From Solimonas marina (lineage in GTDB: Bacteria; Pseudomonadota; Gammaproteobacteria; Nevskiales; Nevskiaceae), in contig NZ_JAAVXB010000005.1 of assembly GCF_012241385.1 (NCBI RefSeq), positions 62,001 to 126,000 on the forward strand: a DNA stretch of 64,000 nucleotides, given 5' to 3'. This document shows positions 19,187 through 27,254 of this stretch, one piece after another. Numbering within the stretch: position 1 is the stretch's first letter; each line of letters begins with the position of its first letter. The notes below the pieces were generated by a model. The model had not been told where the DNA came from, did no database searches, and saw nothing but the letters and a program-made list of their open reading frames with translations. The position numbers and the translations under genes were made by a program.

Positions 19187-19364
19187 GTTCTTTTACGCCT
19201 ACGCCATTTAGAAGACACGGAATTGTCCAATAAAAGAGTGGGGCGTGTGATCGCGCGGTCACAGTATCAGCAGGCCGTCGAATAACAGGAAGGCGGTGCG
19301 GAAAAGGGAGCACGCAATCTCCAATAAACCGGTGGGCTGTCTGTCCGGGCTTTTCCGCCGGGGG

Positions 19365-19393
19365 AGAGCGGCCGTCGGGGTGACGGCCGCTCT
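19365..19393. terminator. 12-base perfect hairpin downstream of the flotillin gene
   Basis: AGAGCGGCCGTC and its exact complement GACGGCCGCTCT enclose a five-base loop, 9 bases after the flotillin stop (minus strand). No T run follows on the minus strand, so termination is likely but not classical. The rest of 19187-19401 holds nothing else I can identify. Confidence 0.5.
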
Positions 19394-19401
19394 GTGGTGG
19401 T

Positions 19402-21033
19402 TTACGCGGCGGCTTTTACCGCGGGTTCCGTGGCGCTGAGGGCGCTGGTGGGGACGCCGAGCTTGCCGGTTTCGTCGAGCAGGCCGGCGGACTTGAGGGC
19501 GGCGTCGACCATCGGCGATTGCATGCGCAGGCTCAGCAGCATGTCGGTCAGTTGCTGGGCGAGGCCGCCGTTGGCGCTGTTGGCGGCGGCGGGCTGGCCG
19601 TTGCCGTTGGCGCCGGTGGTGCCCGGCGCGCCGGGAAACAGCACGACTTTGAGATCGTCGATCGCTTCGATGGGCTTGGCCTGTGCTTCGAGGATGGCCG
19701 GCAGCTTTTCGATGACGGCGAGCGCCTGACGCAGGGCGATGATGTCCTTGGACAGGGCGTTCTCCGACTCGTTGATGGCGCGGCGGCCTTCGGCTTCGGC
19801 GAGTTGCTTGGCCTTGAGGCCGTCGGCTTCGATGGTCATCGCGTCGGCATTGGCCTTGGCGACGGTCAGCACGGCGTTGGCGCGGTCCTCGGCGGCGTCG
19901 CGTTCGGTCTTGGCGGCGACGCGCGTGGCGACCGCCTGCTGCTCGGCCTGTTGCTCGGCGACGATCACGGCGACGCGGCGCTCGCGCTCGGCGCGGGCGA
20001 CTTCATTGGCGGTGACGACGTCCTGCTCGGACTTCGCCGCTTCGGCGCGGGCCTTGTTGGCCTCGGCTTCGGCCGCCGACTGTTCGCTGCTCTTTTGCGC
20101 GATGGCGATGCGGCGCTGCTGTTCGGCGATCTCGATGCCCTGACGGCGGGCGATCTCGGATTGCTCGACGGCGCGTGCCGTTTCGATGTCGGCCTGCTTG
20201 GAGCGCTTCTCCTGTTCGGCACGCACGGCGGCGACGCGGGCGTTCTGCTCGGCGGTGAGATTGGCGACTTTTTCCTCCTGTTCGAGGCGCGCCTGTTCCT
20301 CCGCCTGGCGGATCGAGAATTTGCGCTGCGAGGCTTCGAGGTTGCGTTGGGCGATGGCGACCTCGGTCTCCTGGGTGATGTCGTTGCGCTCGCGGCGGCG
20401 CGATTCGGTTTCGCGGGTGATCAGCGTCTTGCCTTCGGCGTCGATGACGTTGTCGTCCTTGAAGAACTTGAGGTCGGTCTGGTTGAGCGTGGTCACCGAC
20501 ACGGCTTCGAGTTCCAGGCCGTTCTTTTCGAGATCGGCGCTGACGGCCTTGAGCACCATCTGCCGGAACTGGTCGCGCTGGTCGAGCAGTTCGGACAGGG
20601 TCATGCCCATCGCCACGGCGCGAATCACGTCGTCGAACTTGGATTCGATGAGCTTGCGGATTTCGTCCGTGTCATAGGTGCGGCGGCCGAGCGACTTGGC
20701 GGCCGTCGAGATGCCCTCGGCGGTGCGGATCACGCGGGTGAAGAACGCGACGTTGGCGTCGACGCGCAGGCGGTCCCGCGTGATCAGCGAGCGCTCGCCG
20801 GTGCGCTCGATGTCGAGACGCATCGTCGACATGTTGACGACGGTGATTTCGTGGATGACCGGAATCTGGAAGCAGCCGCCGGTCATCGTCACGAATTCCT
20901 TGCCGCCGCCGGTGCGCACGATGGCGCGCTCCGGCGTGGCGCGGCGCCACAGACGCGAGAGGGTGAGGCCGATGAAGGCGATGATGATCAGGCCGGTGAG
21001 TGCCGAAACACCGATGAAGATGAGCTGGTCCAT
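19402..21033 (-). CDS. Flotillin / SPFH-domain protein (YqiK-like)
   Basis: The 543-residue protein has an N-terminal membrane segment (about residues 4-24), an SPFH/band-7 domain (VRTGGGKEFVTMTGGCFQIP to about residue 200), a very long Glu/Ala/Arg coiled coil (about 200-430, with EA-rich repeats typical of flotillins) and a Gly/Ala/Asn tail. Bacterial flotillins such as YqiK and FloT scaffold membrane microdomains. Its ATG overlaps the YqiJ-like gene's stop by one base (TAATG), so the two are coupled. The genomic pairing with a YqiJ-type protein is conserved and supports the call. Confidence 0.93.
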   Translation of the reverse strand: MDQLIFIGVSALTGLIIIAFIGLTLSRLWRRATPERAIVRTGGGKEFVTMTGGCFQIPVIHEITVVNMSTMRLDIERTGERSLITRDRLRVDANVAFFTRVIRTAEGISTAAKSLGRRTYDTDEIRKLIESKFDDVIRAVAMGMTLSELLDQRDQFRQMVLKAVSADLEKNGLELEAVSVTTLNQTDLKFFKDDNVIDAEGKTLITRETESRRRERNDITQETEVAIAQRNLEASQRKFSIRQAEEQARLEQEEKVANLTAEQNARVAAVRAEQEKRSKQADIETARAVEQSEIARRQGIEIAEQQRRIAIAQKSSEQSAAEAEANKARAEAAKSEQDVVTANEVARAERERRVAVIVAEQQAEQQAVATRVAAKTERDAAEDRANAVLTVAKANADAMTIEADGLKAKQLAEAEGRRAINESENALSKDIIALRQALAVIEKLPAILEAQAKPIEAIDDLKVVLFPGAPGTTGANGNGQPAAANSANGGLAQQLTDMLLSLRMQSPMVDAALKSAGLLDETGKLGVPTSALSATEPAVKAAA

Positions 21034-21743
21034 TACGAGGTGCTCCTGACGGAAGGTTGCGAGGACCGACCGGCGGCCGGCGCGCGGGCGTCGGCACGGG
21101 CGGGGTGATCGACCGCCGGCGCCAAGGGCGCGGCGGTGTGAAACGCACCGGCACGGCCGGTGATGACGACTTCGGTATCGGGCGGCAGCGACACGCCGGG
21201 CGCGGCGACGATGCGCACGACGTGGTCGTGGCCTTCGGCGTCCCGCACCAGCGCTTCGCCGGGCAGCTCCGCGGTGACCGGGCCGAGCCGCACGCGGCCG
21301 ACCAGCGACAGCAGGCCGCGTTCGCTGATGGCGTCGCCGCTGTCGCGTGGCATCAGCCGTGCGATCGGTTTGGCCAGCACATGGGTGCCGACCACGGCGG
21401 CGACGACGGCCGGGATCGACGCCAGCCACGCCGGCAGCAGCGCCGGCGCATAGGCGGCGGCCAGCGACTGCACGCCGAAGCCGGCCAGCGCGTACAGCCC
21501 GGACAGCGAGGCGAGCAGCACCAGCAGCGGCACCTTGCCCCAGTGCAGATAGCCGAGCGCGTCGACGGCGACGCCACCGAGATCGGCGTCGCCGTGATCG
21601 CCGAACCACTCGCCGAGATGCGAGACGCCGATGCCGGCGAGCAGCAGTCCGGCCAGTTCGAGCGTCAGCAGCAGCAACAGGAAGGCGGCGCTGATCGCGA
21701 ACGGCAGATTGCCGCCGGCGGTGACGAAGGTGAGCAGACTCAT
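21033..21743 (-). CDS. YqiJ/NfeD-like OB-fold membrane protein
   Basis: The 236-residue protein has about three to four membrane segments (FAISAAFLLLLLTLELAGLLL, split around residue 20; WGKVPLLVLLASLSGLYAL; PAVVAAVVGTHVLAKP) followed by a soluble OB-like domain (LLSLVGRVRLGPVTAELPGEALV). This is the YqiJ arrangement, whose partner is flotillin YqiK. It likely sits in the inner membrane and assembles with the flotillin. It overlaps the coiled-coil gene before it by ATGA and the flotillin gene after it by one base. Confidence 0.85.
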   Translation of the reverse strand: MSLLTFVTAGGNLPFAISAAFLLLLLTLELAGLLLAGIGVSHLGEWFGDHGDADLGGVAVDALGYLHWGKVPLLVLLASLSGLYALAGFGVQSLAAAYAPALLPAWLASIPAVVAAVVGTHVLAKPIARLMPRDSGDAISERGLLSLVGRVRLGPVTAELPGEALVRDAEGHDHVVRIVAAPGVSLPPDTEVVITGRAGAFHTAAPLAPAVDHPARADARAPAAGRSSQPSVRSTS

Positions 21744-22909
21744 TTCGCGTGCTCCGGGTTGCGGGCCTGGGCGGCGTAGCGGCGCTTGCCGTCTTCGACG
21801 TAGTCGGCGATCTCGGCGGCGTCGCGCGTGGCCTGGGTGCGCAGCTCGTCGATCAGTTGCAGCGCGCCGTCCTGGAAGCCGACGACCGCATCGACGAGTT
21901 TTTTCACGGCGTCGGCGCGCAGCGTCGGGCCGTAGCCGGCGCGCAGTCCGGTGCGCAGCGTCTCGTCGCCGAGGTCGGCGACCGACTCGACGCCGCGGCT
22001 GATGCCGCCGCTGAGCGCGTTGAGCGTCTCGGTGCTCTCGTGCAGGCCCTGCTGCGCGGTGAACGCCGCGCTGAGGGCGGTGAACACCGTTTCGTTGGTC
22101 GCGAAGAACGAGACCGAGCGCGCGTGCACGCGCTGGCGGATTTGCTGCGTCTGCTGCAGACGCGCCATCACCGCCTCGGACGTCGCGTAGCCGACGCGCA
22201 GATCGTCGGCGAGGTCCTTGGCGATCTGATAACGCGCGTCCTCGTCGTGGACGACGCGCATCGCCTCGTCGCGCGCCAGCGTCAGGCGGCCGAGCGTCGC
22301 GCCGTCGCCGGTGGTGGCGGCATCGGCGGTCTGCTGTGCGCGGTCGAGCGCGGCATGCGCGTCGTCGAGACGCGTGCGCTGCAGGGCCAGCAGTTCCTGC
22401 GCCTGGATCTCGGCTTCCTTCATCGCCAGGCGGAAGTCGGCGTAGATCTCGAGCATCGCGCGCTGTGTGCGTAACTGCTGCTCGGCGTCGTGCGAGACGT
22501 CGAGATAGTGGCGGCGAATCTTGGCGAAGCGCGAGGCGATGTCGCCGCGCGTCGCGCGCATCCACAGTTGGCCGAGGCGCTCGTACATGCCGGGCGCGCC
22601 GTGCGTGGACGACTCGATCAGGCGCTGTGCGTCGTCGCGGATCGAGTCGAAGTCCTGGGCGATCGCGGCATAGCGCTCGGAGACCGTCATCGTCGTGATC
22701 TGCTCGCGCATCAGCGCATTGAAGTGGCTGGATTGCTGCAGCACGCGGCAGATCGAGACGACGCGCGCCTCGTCGACGTGCGCCAGTTGCATGACCAGCG
22801 CGACGGCCGGCGTCGCGGCATCGCGCGGGGCCGGCTGGCCGATCGCGCGCAGGCCGGTGAGGGCCTGGTCGAGGTATTTCATCGGGGCGGCGACGGCGGT
22901 GCGGGTCAT
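21740..22909 (-). CDS. Coiled-coil protein, first gene of the flotillin operon
   Basis: A 389-residue soluble, almost wholly helical protein without signal peptide or membrane segment. Heptad-like, Ala/Gln/Arg-rich stretches cover most of the length (for example RRHYLDVSHDAEQQLRTQRA and ARLQQTQQIRQRVHARS). I do not recognise a family; a vague likeness to TelA-type helical proteins is not enough to name it. AGGGAG precedes the ATG. Translational coupling (ATGA) to the YqiJ-like gene suggests it works with the flotillin complex. Confidence 0.75.
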   Translation of the reverse strand: MTRTAVAAPMKYLDQALTGLRAIGQPAPRDAATPAVALVMQLAHVDEARVVSICRVLQQSSHFNALMREQITTMTVSERYAAIAQDFDSIRDDAQRLIESSTHGAPGMYERLGQLWMRATRGDIASRFAKIRRHYLDVSHDAEQQLRTQRAMLEIYADFRLAMKEAEIQAQELLALQRTRLDDAHAALDRAQQTADAATTGDGATLGRLTLARDEAMRVVHDEDARYQIAKDLADDLRVGYATSEAVMARLQQTQQIRQRVHARSVSFFATNETVFTALSAAFTAQQGLHESTETLNALSGGISRGVESVADLGDETLRTGLRAGYGPTLRADAVKKLVDAVVGFQDGALQLIDELRTQATRDAAEIADYVEDGKRRYAAQARNPEHAK

Positions 22910-22979
22910 GAGGCGAACTCCCTGTCAGGTGGCGCGCCTTGCGGCGGCCGCGGATTCGAACGTTGTTGATGAGCTGCAC

Positions 22980-22999
22980 TTGCAACTCATGTGTTGCAA
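22980..22999. promoter_or_regulatory. Palindromic operator TTGCAAC-N6-GTTGCAA
   Basis: A perfect 7-base inverted repeat (22980-22986 and 22993-22999) lies in the 258-base region between the divergent flotillin operon and DUF808 gene. Its size and symmetry suit a dimeric repressor. The regulator is not identifiable in the window. An A/T-rich tract follows to about 23060. Confidence 0.5.
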
Positions 23000-23167
23000 A
23001 TCTTACGAGCGACGAGCAATAAATGCAAACTATGTGTAGCTAACGCGACGTATTTGAATCTTCAGGCCATTCGCCCGGATAATGGGCGGCACGCGGCCGC
23101 TGCGACACGAACGACCGCGCGAGCGGCCCCATCCGCGGGGCCGGAAGTTCTGGAACAAGGGATTGCG

Positions 23168-24058
23168 ATGACGAGTTTGTGGGCGCTGCTGGATGACATT
23201 GCCGGTCTGATGGACGACGTGGCGGTGCTGTCCAAGGTGGCGGCGAAGAAGACCGCGGGCGTGGTCGGCGACGACATTGCCGTCAGCGGCGAGCAGTTGG
23301 CGGGCGTCAAGGCGGATCGTGAATTGCCGATCGTCTTCGCGGTCGGCAAGGGCTCGCTGCTCAACAAGGCGATCCTGGTGCCGCTGGCGATCGTGATGAA
23401 GGCGTTCGCGCCATTCCTGATCGGCCCGGTGCTGCTCTGCGGCGGTACTTACCTGTGCTTCGAGGGCATCGAAAAACTGCTGCACGCCCCGTGGCCGTGG
23501 CGTCGCGCGCACGACGGGTCTGCGCATGCCGAGGCGCCGGCCCAGCCGCCGGTGTCGGAGCGCGAGAAGATTCGCGGCGCGATCCGCACCGACTTCATCC
23601 TCTCCGCGGAGATCATCATCATCGCGCTCGGCAGCACCGAAGGTGCGAGCCTGCTCGGCACGGTGATCGCGCTGATCGCGGTGGCGATCCTGATGACGGT
23701 GGGCGTCTACGGCCTCGTCGCGCTGCTGGTGCGTTTCGACGACATGGGCCTGGCGCTGGCGCGCGGCCGCAACGCATTCGGCACGCACATCGGCAACGGC
23801 ATGCTGTGGCTGGCGCCGAAGATCATGCGCACGCTATCGGTGGTCGGCACCGTCGCCATGTTCCTTGTCGGCGGTTCGCTGCTGCTGCACTACCTGCACC
23901 CGGCGCACGCGCGGGTCGCATCGCTGACCGGCGAGGCGTTTCTGGCCTCGACACTCGGCGGCGGCGCCGCCGCGCTGGTCTGCGGGCTGCTGCTCGGCAG
24001 CGTGGCGATGGCGATCGTCTCGGCGGCGCTGGGCCTGAAGCGTCGGTTTGCGGCCTGA
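23168..24058 (+). CDS. DUF808 family inner-membrane protein (YedI-like)
   Basis: The 296-residue protein matches the DUF808/YedI family: N-terminal SLWALLDDIAGLMDDVAVLSKVAAKKTAGVVGDD, quoted here as LLDDIAGLMDDVAVLSK and KKTAGVVGDD, then GVKADRELPIVFAVGKGS and about six membrane helices. The motif IIIIALGSTEGAS lies in the middle. Function is unknown. The ATG at 23168 was chosen because upstream frame content is not family-like. It is divergent from the flotillin operon. Confidence 0.92.
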   Translation: MTSLWALLDDIAGLMDDVAVLSKVAAKKTAGVVGDDIAVSGEQLAGVKADRELPIVFAVGKGSLLNKAILVPLAIVMKAFAPFLIGPVLLCGGTYLCFEGIEKLLHAPWPWRRAHDGSAHAEAPAQPPVSEREKIRGAIRTDFILSAEIIIIALGSTEGASLLGTVIALIAVAILMTVGVYGLVALLVRFDDMGLALARGRNAFGTHIGNGMLWLAPKIMRTLSVVGTVAMFLVGGSLLLHYLHPAHARVASLTGEAFLASTLGGGAAALVCGLLLGSVAMAIVSAALGLKRRFAA

Positions 24059-24082
24059 GGTGTGCCGCGGCACGATGACACC

Positions 24083-24382
24083 ATGCTGATCGTCATTGCC
24101 GCCGCGGTCCTGCTGATCCTGAACGGCGTCGCGAGCCTCGTGCTCGTGCGCGTCGGCGGCATCGAGCGTGGTCAGCGGATCGCGCAGGCGCTGCTGGTCT
24201 GGCTGCTGCCAGTGGTCGGCGCCGCGGTGGTGCTCGCGGTCAACCGGGAGCTGACGCGCGCGACGGTGCCCGTGCGCGGCGCGTCACCCGATGACGTGAC
24301 GTCGATGTCGCAGATGCAGCTGGGCGAAAACGGCGGCAGTGTCAGCAGTGGCGCGGACTGTGGCGGTCACAGCTGTTCCTAA
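24083..24382 (+). CDS. Small membrane protein, 99 aa, hypothetical
   Basis: Two predicted membrane helices (MLIVIAAAVLLILNGVASLV and ALLVWLLPVVGAAVVLAV) with a short basic loop between them, then a polar tail ending SGADCGGHSCS, whose two cysteines and histidine could bind metal. No family recognised. A GTG at 24062 would add seven residues. It starts 24 bases after the DUF808 gene and may be co-transcribed. Confidence 0.65.
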   Translation: MLIVIAAAVLLILNGVASLVLVRVGGIERGQRIAQALLVWLLPVVGAAVVLAVNRELTRATVPVRGASPDDVTSMSQMQLGENGGSVSSGADCGGHSCS

Positions 24383-24397
24383 GCGCCGCGGCTCGTT

Positions 24398-25543
24398 TCA
24401 GGCTTTGGTCGGAATCGCGTAGCGCTCACAGTAGTCCTTGAAATGCTGGCGGACGCCGCTCGCAGTCAAGCCGAATTCTTCGAGCGAGTAGACGTGCTTG
24501 CCGTGCTTGCCCTGCGGCTTGTCGTTCATCAGCTTCTGCATCGCGGCTTCGATCGGCGGCGTGAACGGCGTGTCGAAGCGCTCGTAGACCTTGCGCATGG
24601 TGCCGATCGGATCACGCAGCTGCTCGGCGTACTGGATGTCGTGAATCGCGTGCTCGCCGTGCTCGTCACGGTAGGCGTTCTGCCGCGCGATCATCAGGTC
24701 GAAGGTGTCGAGCAGCAGCGCAGCGATCTCCTTCTTGTCGACCTGGTCGCTGAACATCGGCCGCACGTGGCGTAGCAGGCTGCAGGCCGAACCGACGACT
24801 TCGGCCGGATCGCGGTGCGTCATCACCAGCTGCGCATCGGGGTAGACCGTCGTCAGTTCGTTGAGGAACAGCGGATGCCACGGATTCTTCAACGTCCATT
24901 GGCCGCCGTTGTGCGCTTGCAGCAGCTGCAGCAACTGCTTGTGGAAGCGGAACGCCGGCAGGTAGTCGGCCTCGTGCAGCAACCAGTGGCTGTAGCTCGG
25001 GATGTGCAGCGTCGAGTCGAAGATCTGCGCGCAGAACGACAGCTGCATCGCGTACTGGCATTCCGACGGGCTGTCCGCCTCCTCGAAGTGCGCGGCGGCG
25101 ATTTCCGGCGCGAAGCTCAGCGCCATCTGCAGTTTCTGCCGCTCGGCGCCGCAGCGCAGATCGGTCGACAGCGCGCCGGACTGCGCCGGCGGCACCGGGT
25201 TCAGCGCCTCCCAGCGCAGCAGGCAGCGGCGGCCGGGATCGGCGGACAGCAGGTTGATCGTCAGCGTCGTGCCGGTGCGCGGCAGGCCGAACACGAACAT
25301 CGGTTTGTCGACCGGCCGTTCGAGCAGCTCCGGGTGCTTTTTCAGATAGTCGACGATCTTCAGGCGGTTGCTGGCGATGCCGATCAGATTGCCCATCCAG
25401 CGCTGCGCGCCGGCCGGTGACAAGCGCGCCTCTTCACTGGATGCGCGCACCAGGTGTTCCAGCGCGTCGAGCGCGGACGGATCGCCAAAGTCGCTGAGGC
25501 CGGTGGCGGCACTGGCCGCGCCGATGATCTGCTGCACTTGCAT
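24398..25543 (-). CDS. Sulfotransferase family protein
   Basis: The 381-residue protein has the PAPS 5'-phosphosulfate loop FGLPRTGTTLTINLL near residue 87 and, further on, VMTHRDPAEVVGSACSLL, which matches the 3'-phosphate-binding segment. It belongs to the bacterial sulfotransferase_3-like group, whose substrates are mostly unknown (lipids, sugars, small molecules). No signal peptide. The ATG at 25543 is preceded by a GGAG-type site on the minus strand. It is convergent with the small membrane gene and divergent from the TAXI gene; 25544-25773 shows no recognisable signal. Confidence 0.88.
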   Translation of the reverse strand: MQVQQIIGAASAATGLSDFGDPSALDALEHLVRASSEEARLSPAGAQRWMGNLIGIASNRLKIVDYLKKHPELLERPVDKPMFVFGLPRTGTTLTINLLSADPGRRCLLRWEALNPVPPAQSGALSTDLRCGAERQKLQMALSFAPEIAAAHFEEADSPSECQYAMQLSFCAQIFDSTLHIPSYSHWLLHEADYLPAFRFHKQLLQLLQAHNGGQWTLKNPWHPLFLNELTTVYPDAQLVMTHRDPAEVVGSACSLLRHVRPMFSDQVDKKEIAALLLDTFDLMIARQNAYRDEHGEHAIHDIQYAEQLRDPIGTMRKVYERFDTPFTPPIEAAMQKLMNDKPQGKHGKHVYSLEEFGLTASGVRQHFKDYCERYAIPTKA

Positions 25544-25773
25544 GTGAACTCCGTGGTCTTTTTCGTCTCGTCCGGTTCGCGCGATGCGCGCCGACGATGT
25601 CGCTGCGTTATCGGCCAGACACGGCCCTGCTGGCAATGGAATTCGCCTCTGTGGCCGGACGTAGTGGCCGGCCGTCGATGTTGCGTCCGGATTGCATCAC
25701 GGCGCACCGGGCCATGGACCTGGGCCGCGGTTCTGGCAAGCTCCGCACCTGGACCAGGACACAGGATGTGGCA

Positions 25774-27171
25774 GTGACGGATGACGCACACAGCAAACGG
25801 GTGAGGATCGAGCCGGTGCGGCGGCGCCTGTTGGGCCTGCGGCCGGTCTCGCTGGTGTCGTGGCGCGACGCGTTCGCGACGCTGACGCCGATCGTGCTGA
25901 TCAGTGCGGCGGCGATCTTCTTCACGCTGCACTTCGTCCGGCCGGCGCCGCCCATGCATCTGAGCATCGCCAGCGGGCCGCCGGGCAGCGCGTTTCACAT
26001 GGTCGCCGAGCGCTATCACAAGATTCTGGAGCGTAACGGTATCGATCTGCAGGTGGTCGACTCGCATGGTTCGGCCGACAACCTCGATCTGCTGGCCACG
26101 CACAAGGTCGATATTGCGTTGGTGCAGTCCGGGGTCACGCGCCAGGGCGGCACCGATGACATCGTCTCGCTCGGCACCATGTTCCGTCAGCCGGTGCTGG
26201 TCTTTTATCGCGCGCCGCAGCCGATCACGCGGTTGTCGGAACTGGCCGGCAAGCGCATCGCCGTCGGCAGCGACGGCAGTGGCACCCACGTGCTGGCGCT
26301 GACCTTGCTCGATGGCAACGGCATCGAGCCGGGCGGCAAGACCACGTTTCTCGACCTCGAAGGCAAGGCCGCGGCCGACGCGCTGATCGCGCACAAGATC
26401 GATGCGGCTTTCGTGTCCGGCGACTCGGCTGGTCTGCGCATCATTGGCGATCTGTTGCACAGCGATGGCGTACGTCTGTTCGACTTCGTGCAGGGCGAGG
26501 CCTATGAACGCCGCTACCGCTACCTGAACCGCTTCGAGCTGCCGCCCGGCGCTTTCGATCTGGGCGCCAATCTGCCGGATCACCGCATCACGATGCTGGC
26601 GCCGACCGTGGAGCTGCTCGCACACTCGGACCTGCATCCGGCGCTGTCCGATCTCTTGGTCGAGGCCGCGCAGGACGTGCACGGTCGCGGCTCGCTGATG
26701 CAGAACCCCGGCGAGTTCCCGCACGCGATCGAGCACGACTACCCGATGAGCGAGGACGCGGCGCGCTACTACAAGTCCGGCAAGAGTCTGGCGTACCGCT
26801 ACCTGCCGTTCTGGCTGGCGAGTCTGGTGTCGCGCGCGGCAGTGGTGCTGGTGCCGATCATCGTCGTCTTGATTCCGGGCCTGCGTTTCGCGCCTTACCT
26901 GTACGGCTGGCGCATCCGGCGCCGCATCTACAAGCACTACGGCGAGCTGATGGCGCTGGAGCGGGCGATGCTGGAGCCGTTGACGCCGGAGCAGCGCGCC
27001 GAGTTGCTGCAAAGGCTCGACCGCATCGAAAAGTCCGTGGTCAGCATGAAGACGCCCGGCGCCTTCGCCGACCAGGCCTATATCCTGCGCCGGCACATCC
27101 GCTTCGTCCGCGATGGCCTCGAAGGCGGTCCGTCAGCGTCGACGATGGACGAGGACATCATCATGCGCTGA
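25774..27171 (+). CDS. Membrane-anchored TAXI-family solute receptor
   Basis: The 465-residue protein has an N-terminal membrane helix (TLTPIVLISAAAIFFTL), a TAXI (TRAP-transporter-associated extracytoplasmic immunogenic) binding domain starting LSIASGPPGSAFHMVAERY, a second helix near residue 355 (LVSRAAVVLVPIIVVLIPGL) and a cytoplasmic C-terminus (YGWRIRRRIYKHYGELMALE and on). Normal TAXI proteins are free periplasmic receptors beside a DctM-type permease; here no permease gene is nearby and the protein has a second anchor, so it may be a sensor. The start is chosen at GTG 25774, with AGGA upstream; earlier in-frame starts give no signal-like sequence. Confidence 0.88.
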   Translation: MTDDAHSKRVRIEPVRRRLLGLRPVSLVSWRDAFATLTPIVLISAAAIFFTLHFVRPAPPMHLSIASGPPGSAFHMVAERYHKILERNGIDLQVVDSHGSADNLDLLATHKVDIALVQSGVTRQGGTDDIVSLGTMFRQPVLVFYRAPQPITRLSELAGKRIAVGSDGSGTHVLALTLLDGNGIEPGGKTTFLDLEGKAAADALIAHKIDAAFVSGDSAGLRIIGDLLHSDGVRLFDFVQGEAYERRYRYLNRFELPPGAFDLGANLPDHRITMLAPTVELLAHSDLHPALSDLLVEAAQDVHGRGSLMQNPGEFPHAIEHDYPMSEDAARYYKSGKSLAYRYLPFWLASLVSRAAVVLVPIIVVLIPGLRFAPYLYGWRIRRRIYKHYGELMALERAMLEPLTPEQRAELLQRLDRIEKSVVSMKTPGAFADQAYILRRHIRFVRDGLEGGPSASTMDEDIIMR

Positions 27172-27205
27172 CGCGATGCGGGCGTGCGGTGAATCCATGC
27201 AAATG

Positions 27206-27241
27206 AAAAAGCCCGGGACACGTGAGCGCCCCGGGCTTTTT
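27206..27241. terminator. Bidirectional intrinsic terminator
   Basis: AAAAAGCCCGGG and CCCGGGCTTTTT flank a 12-base loop: a seven-base GC stem with A and T tracts on either side. It serves both the TAXI gene (plus) and the convergent M36 protease gene (minus). Confidence 0.85.
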
Positions 27242-27254
27242 AGCTGGCTAGCGA

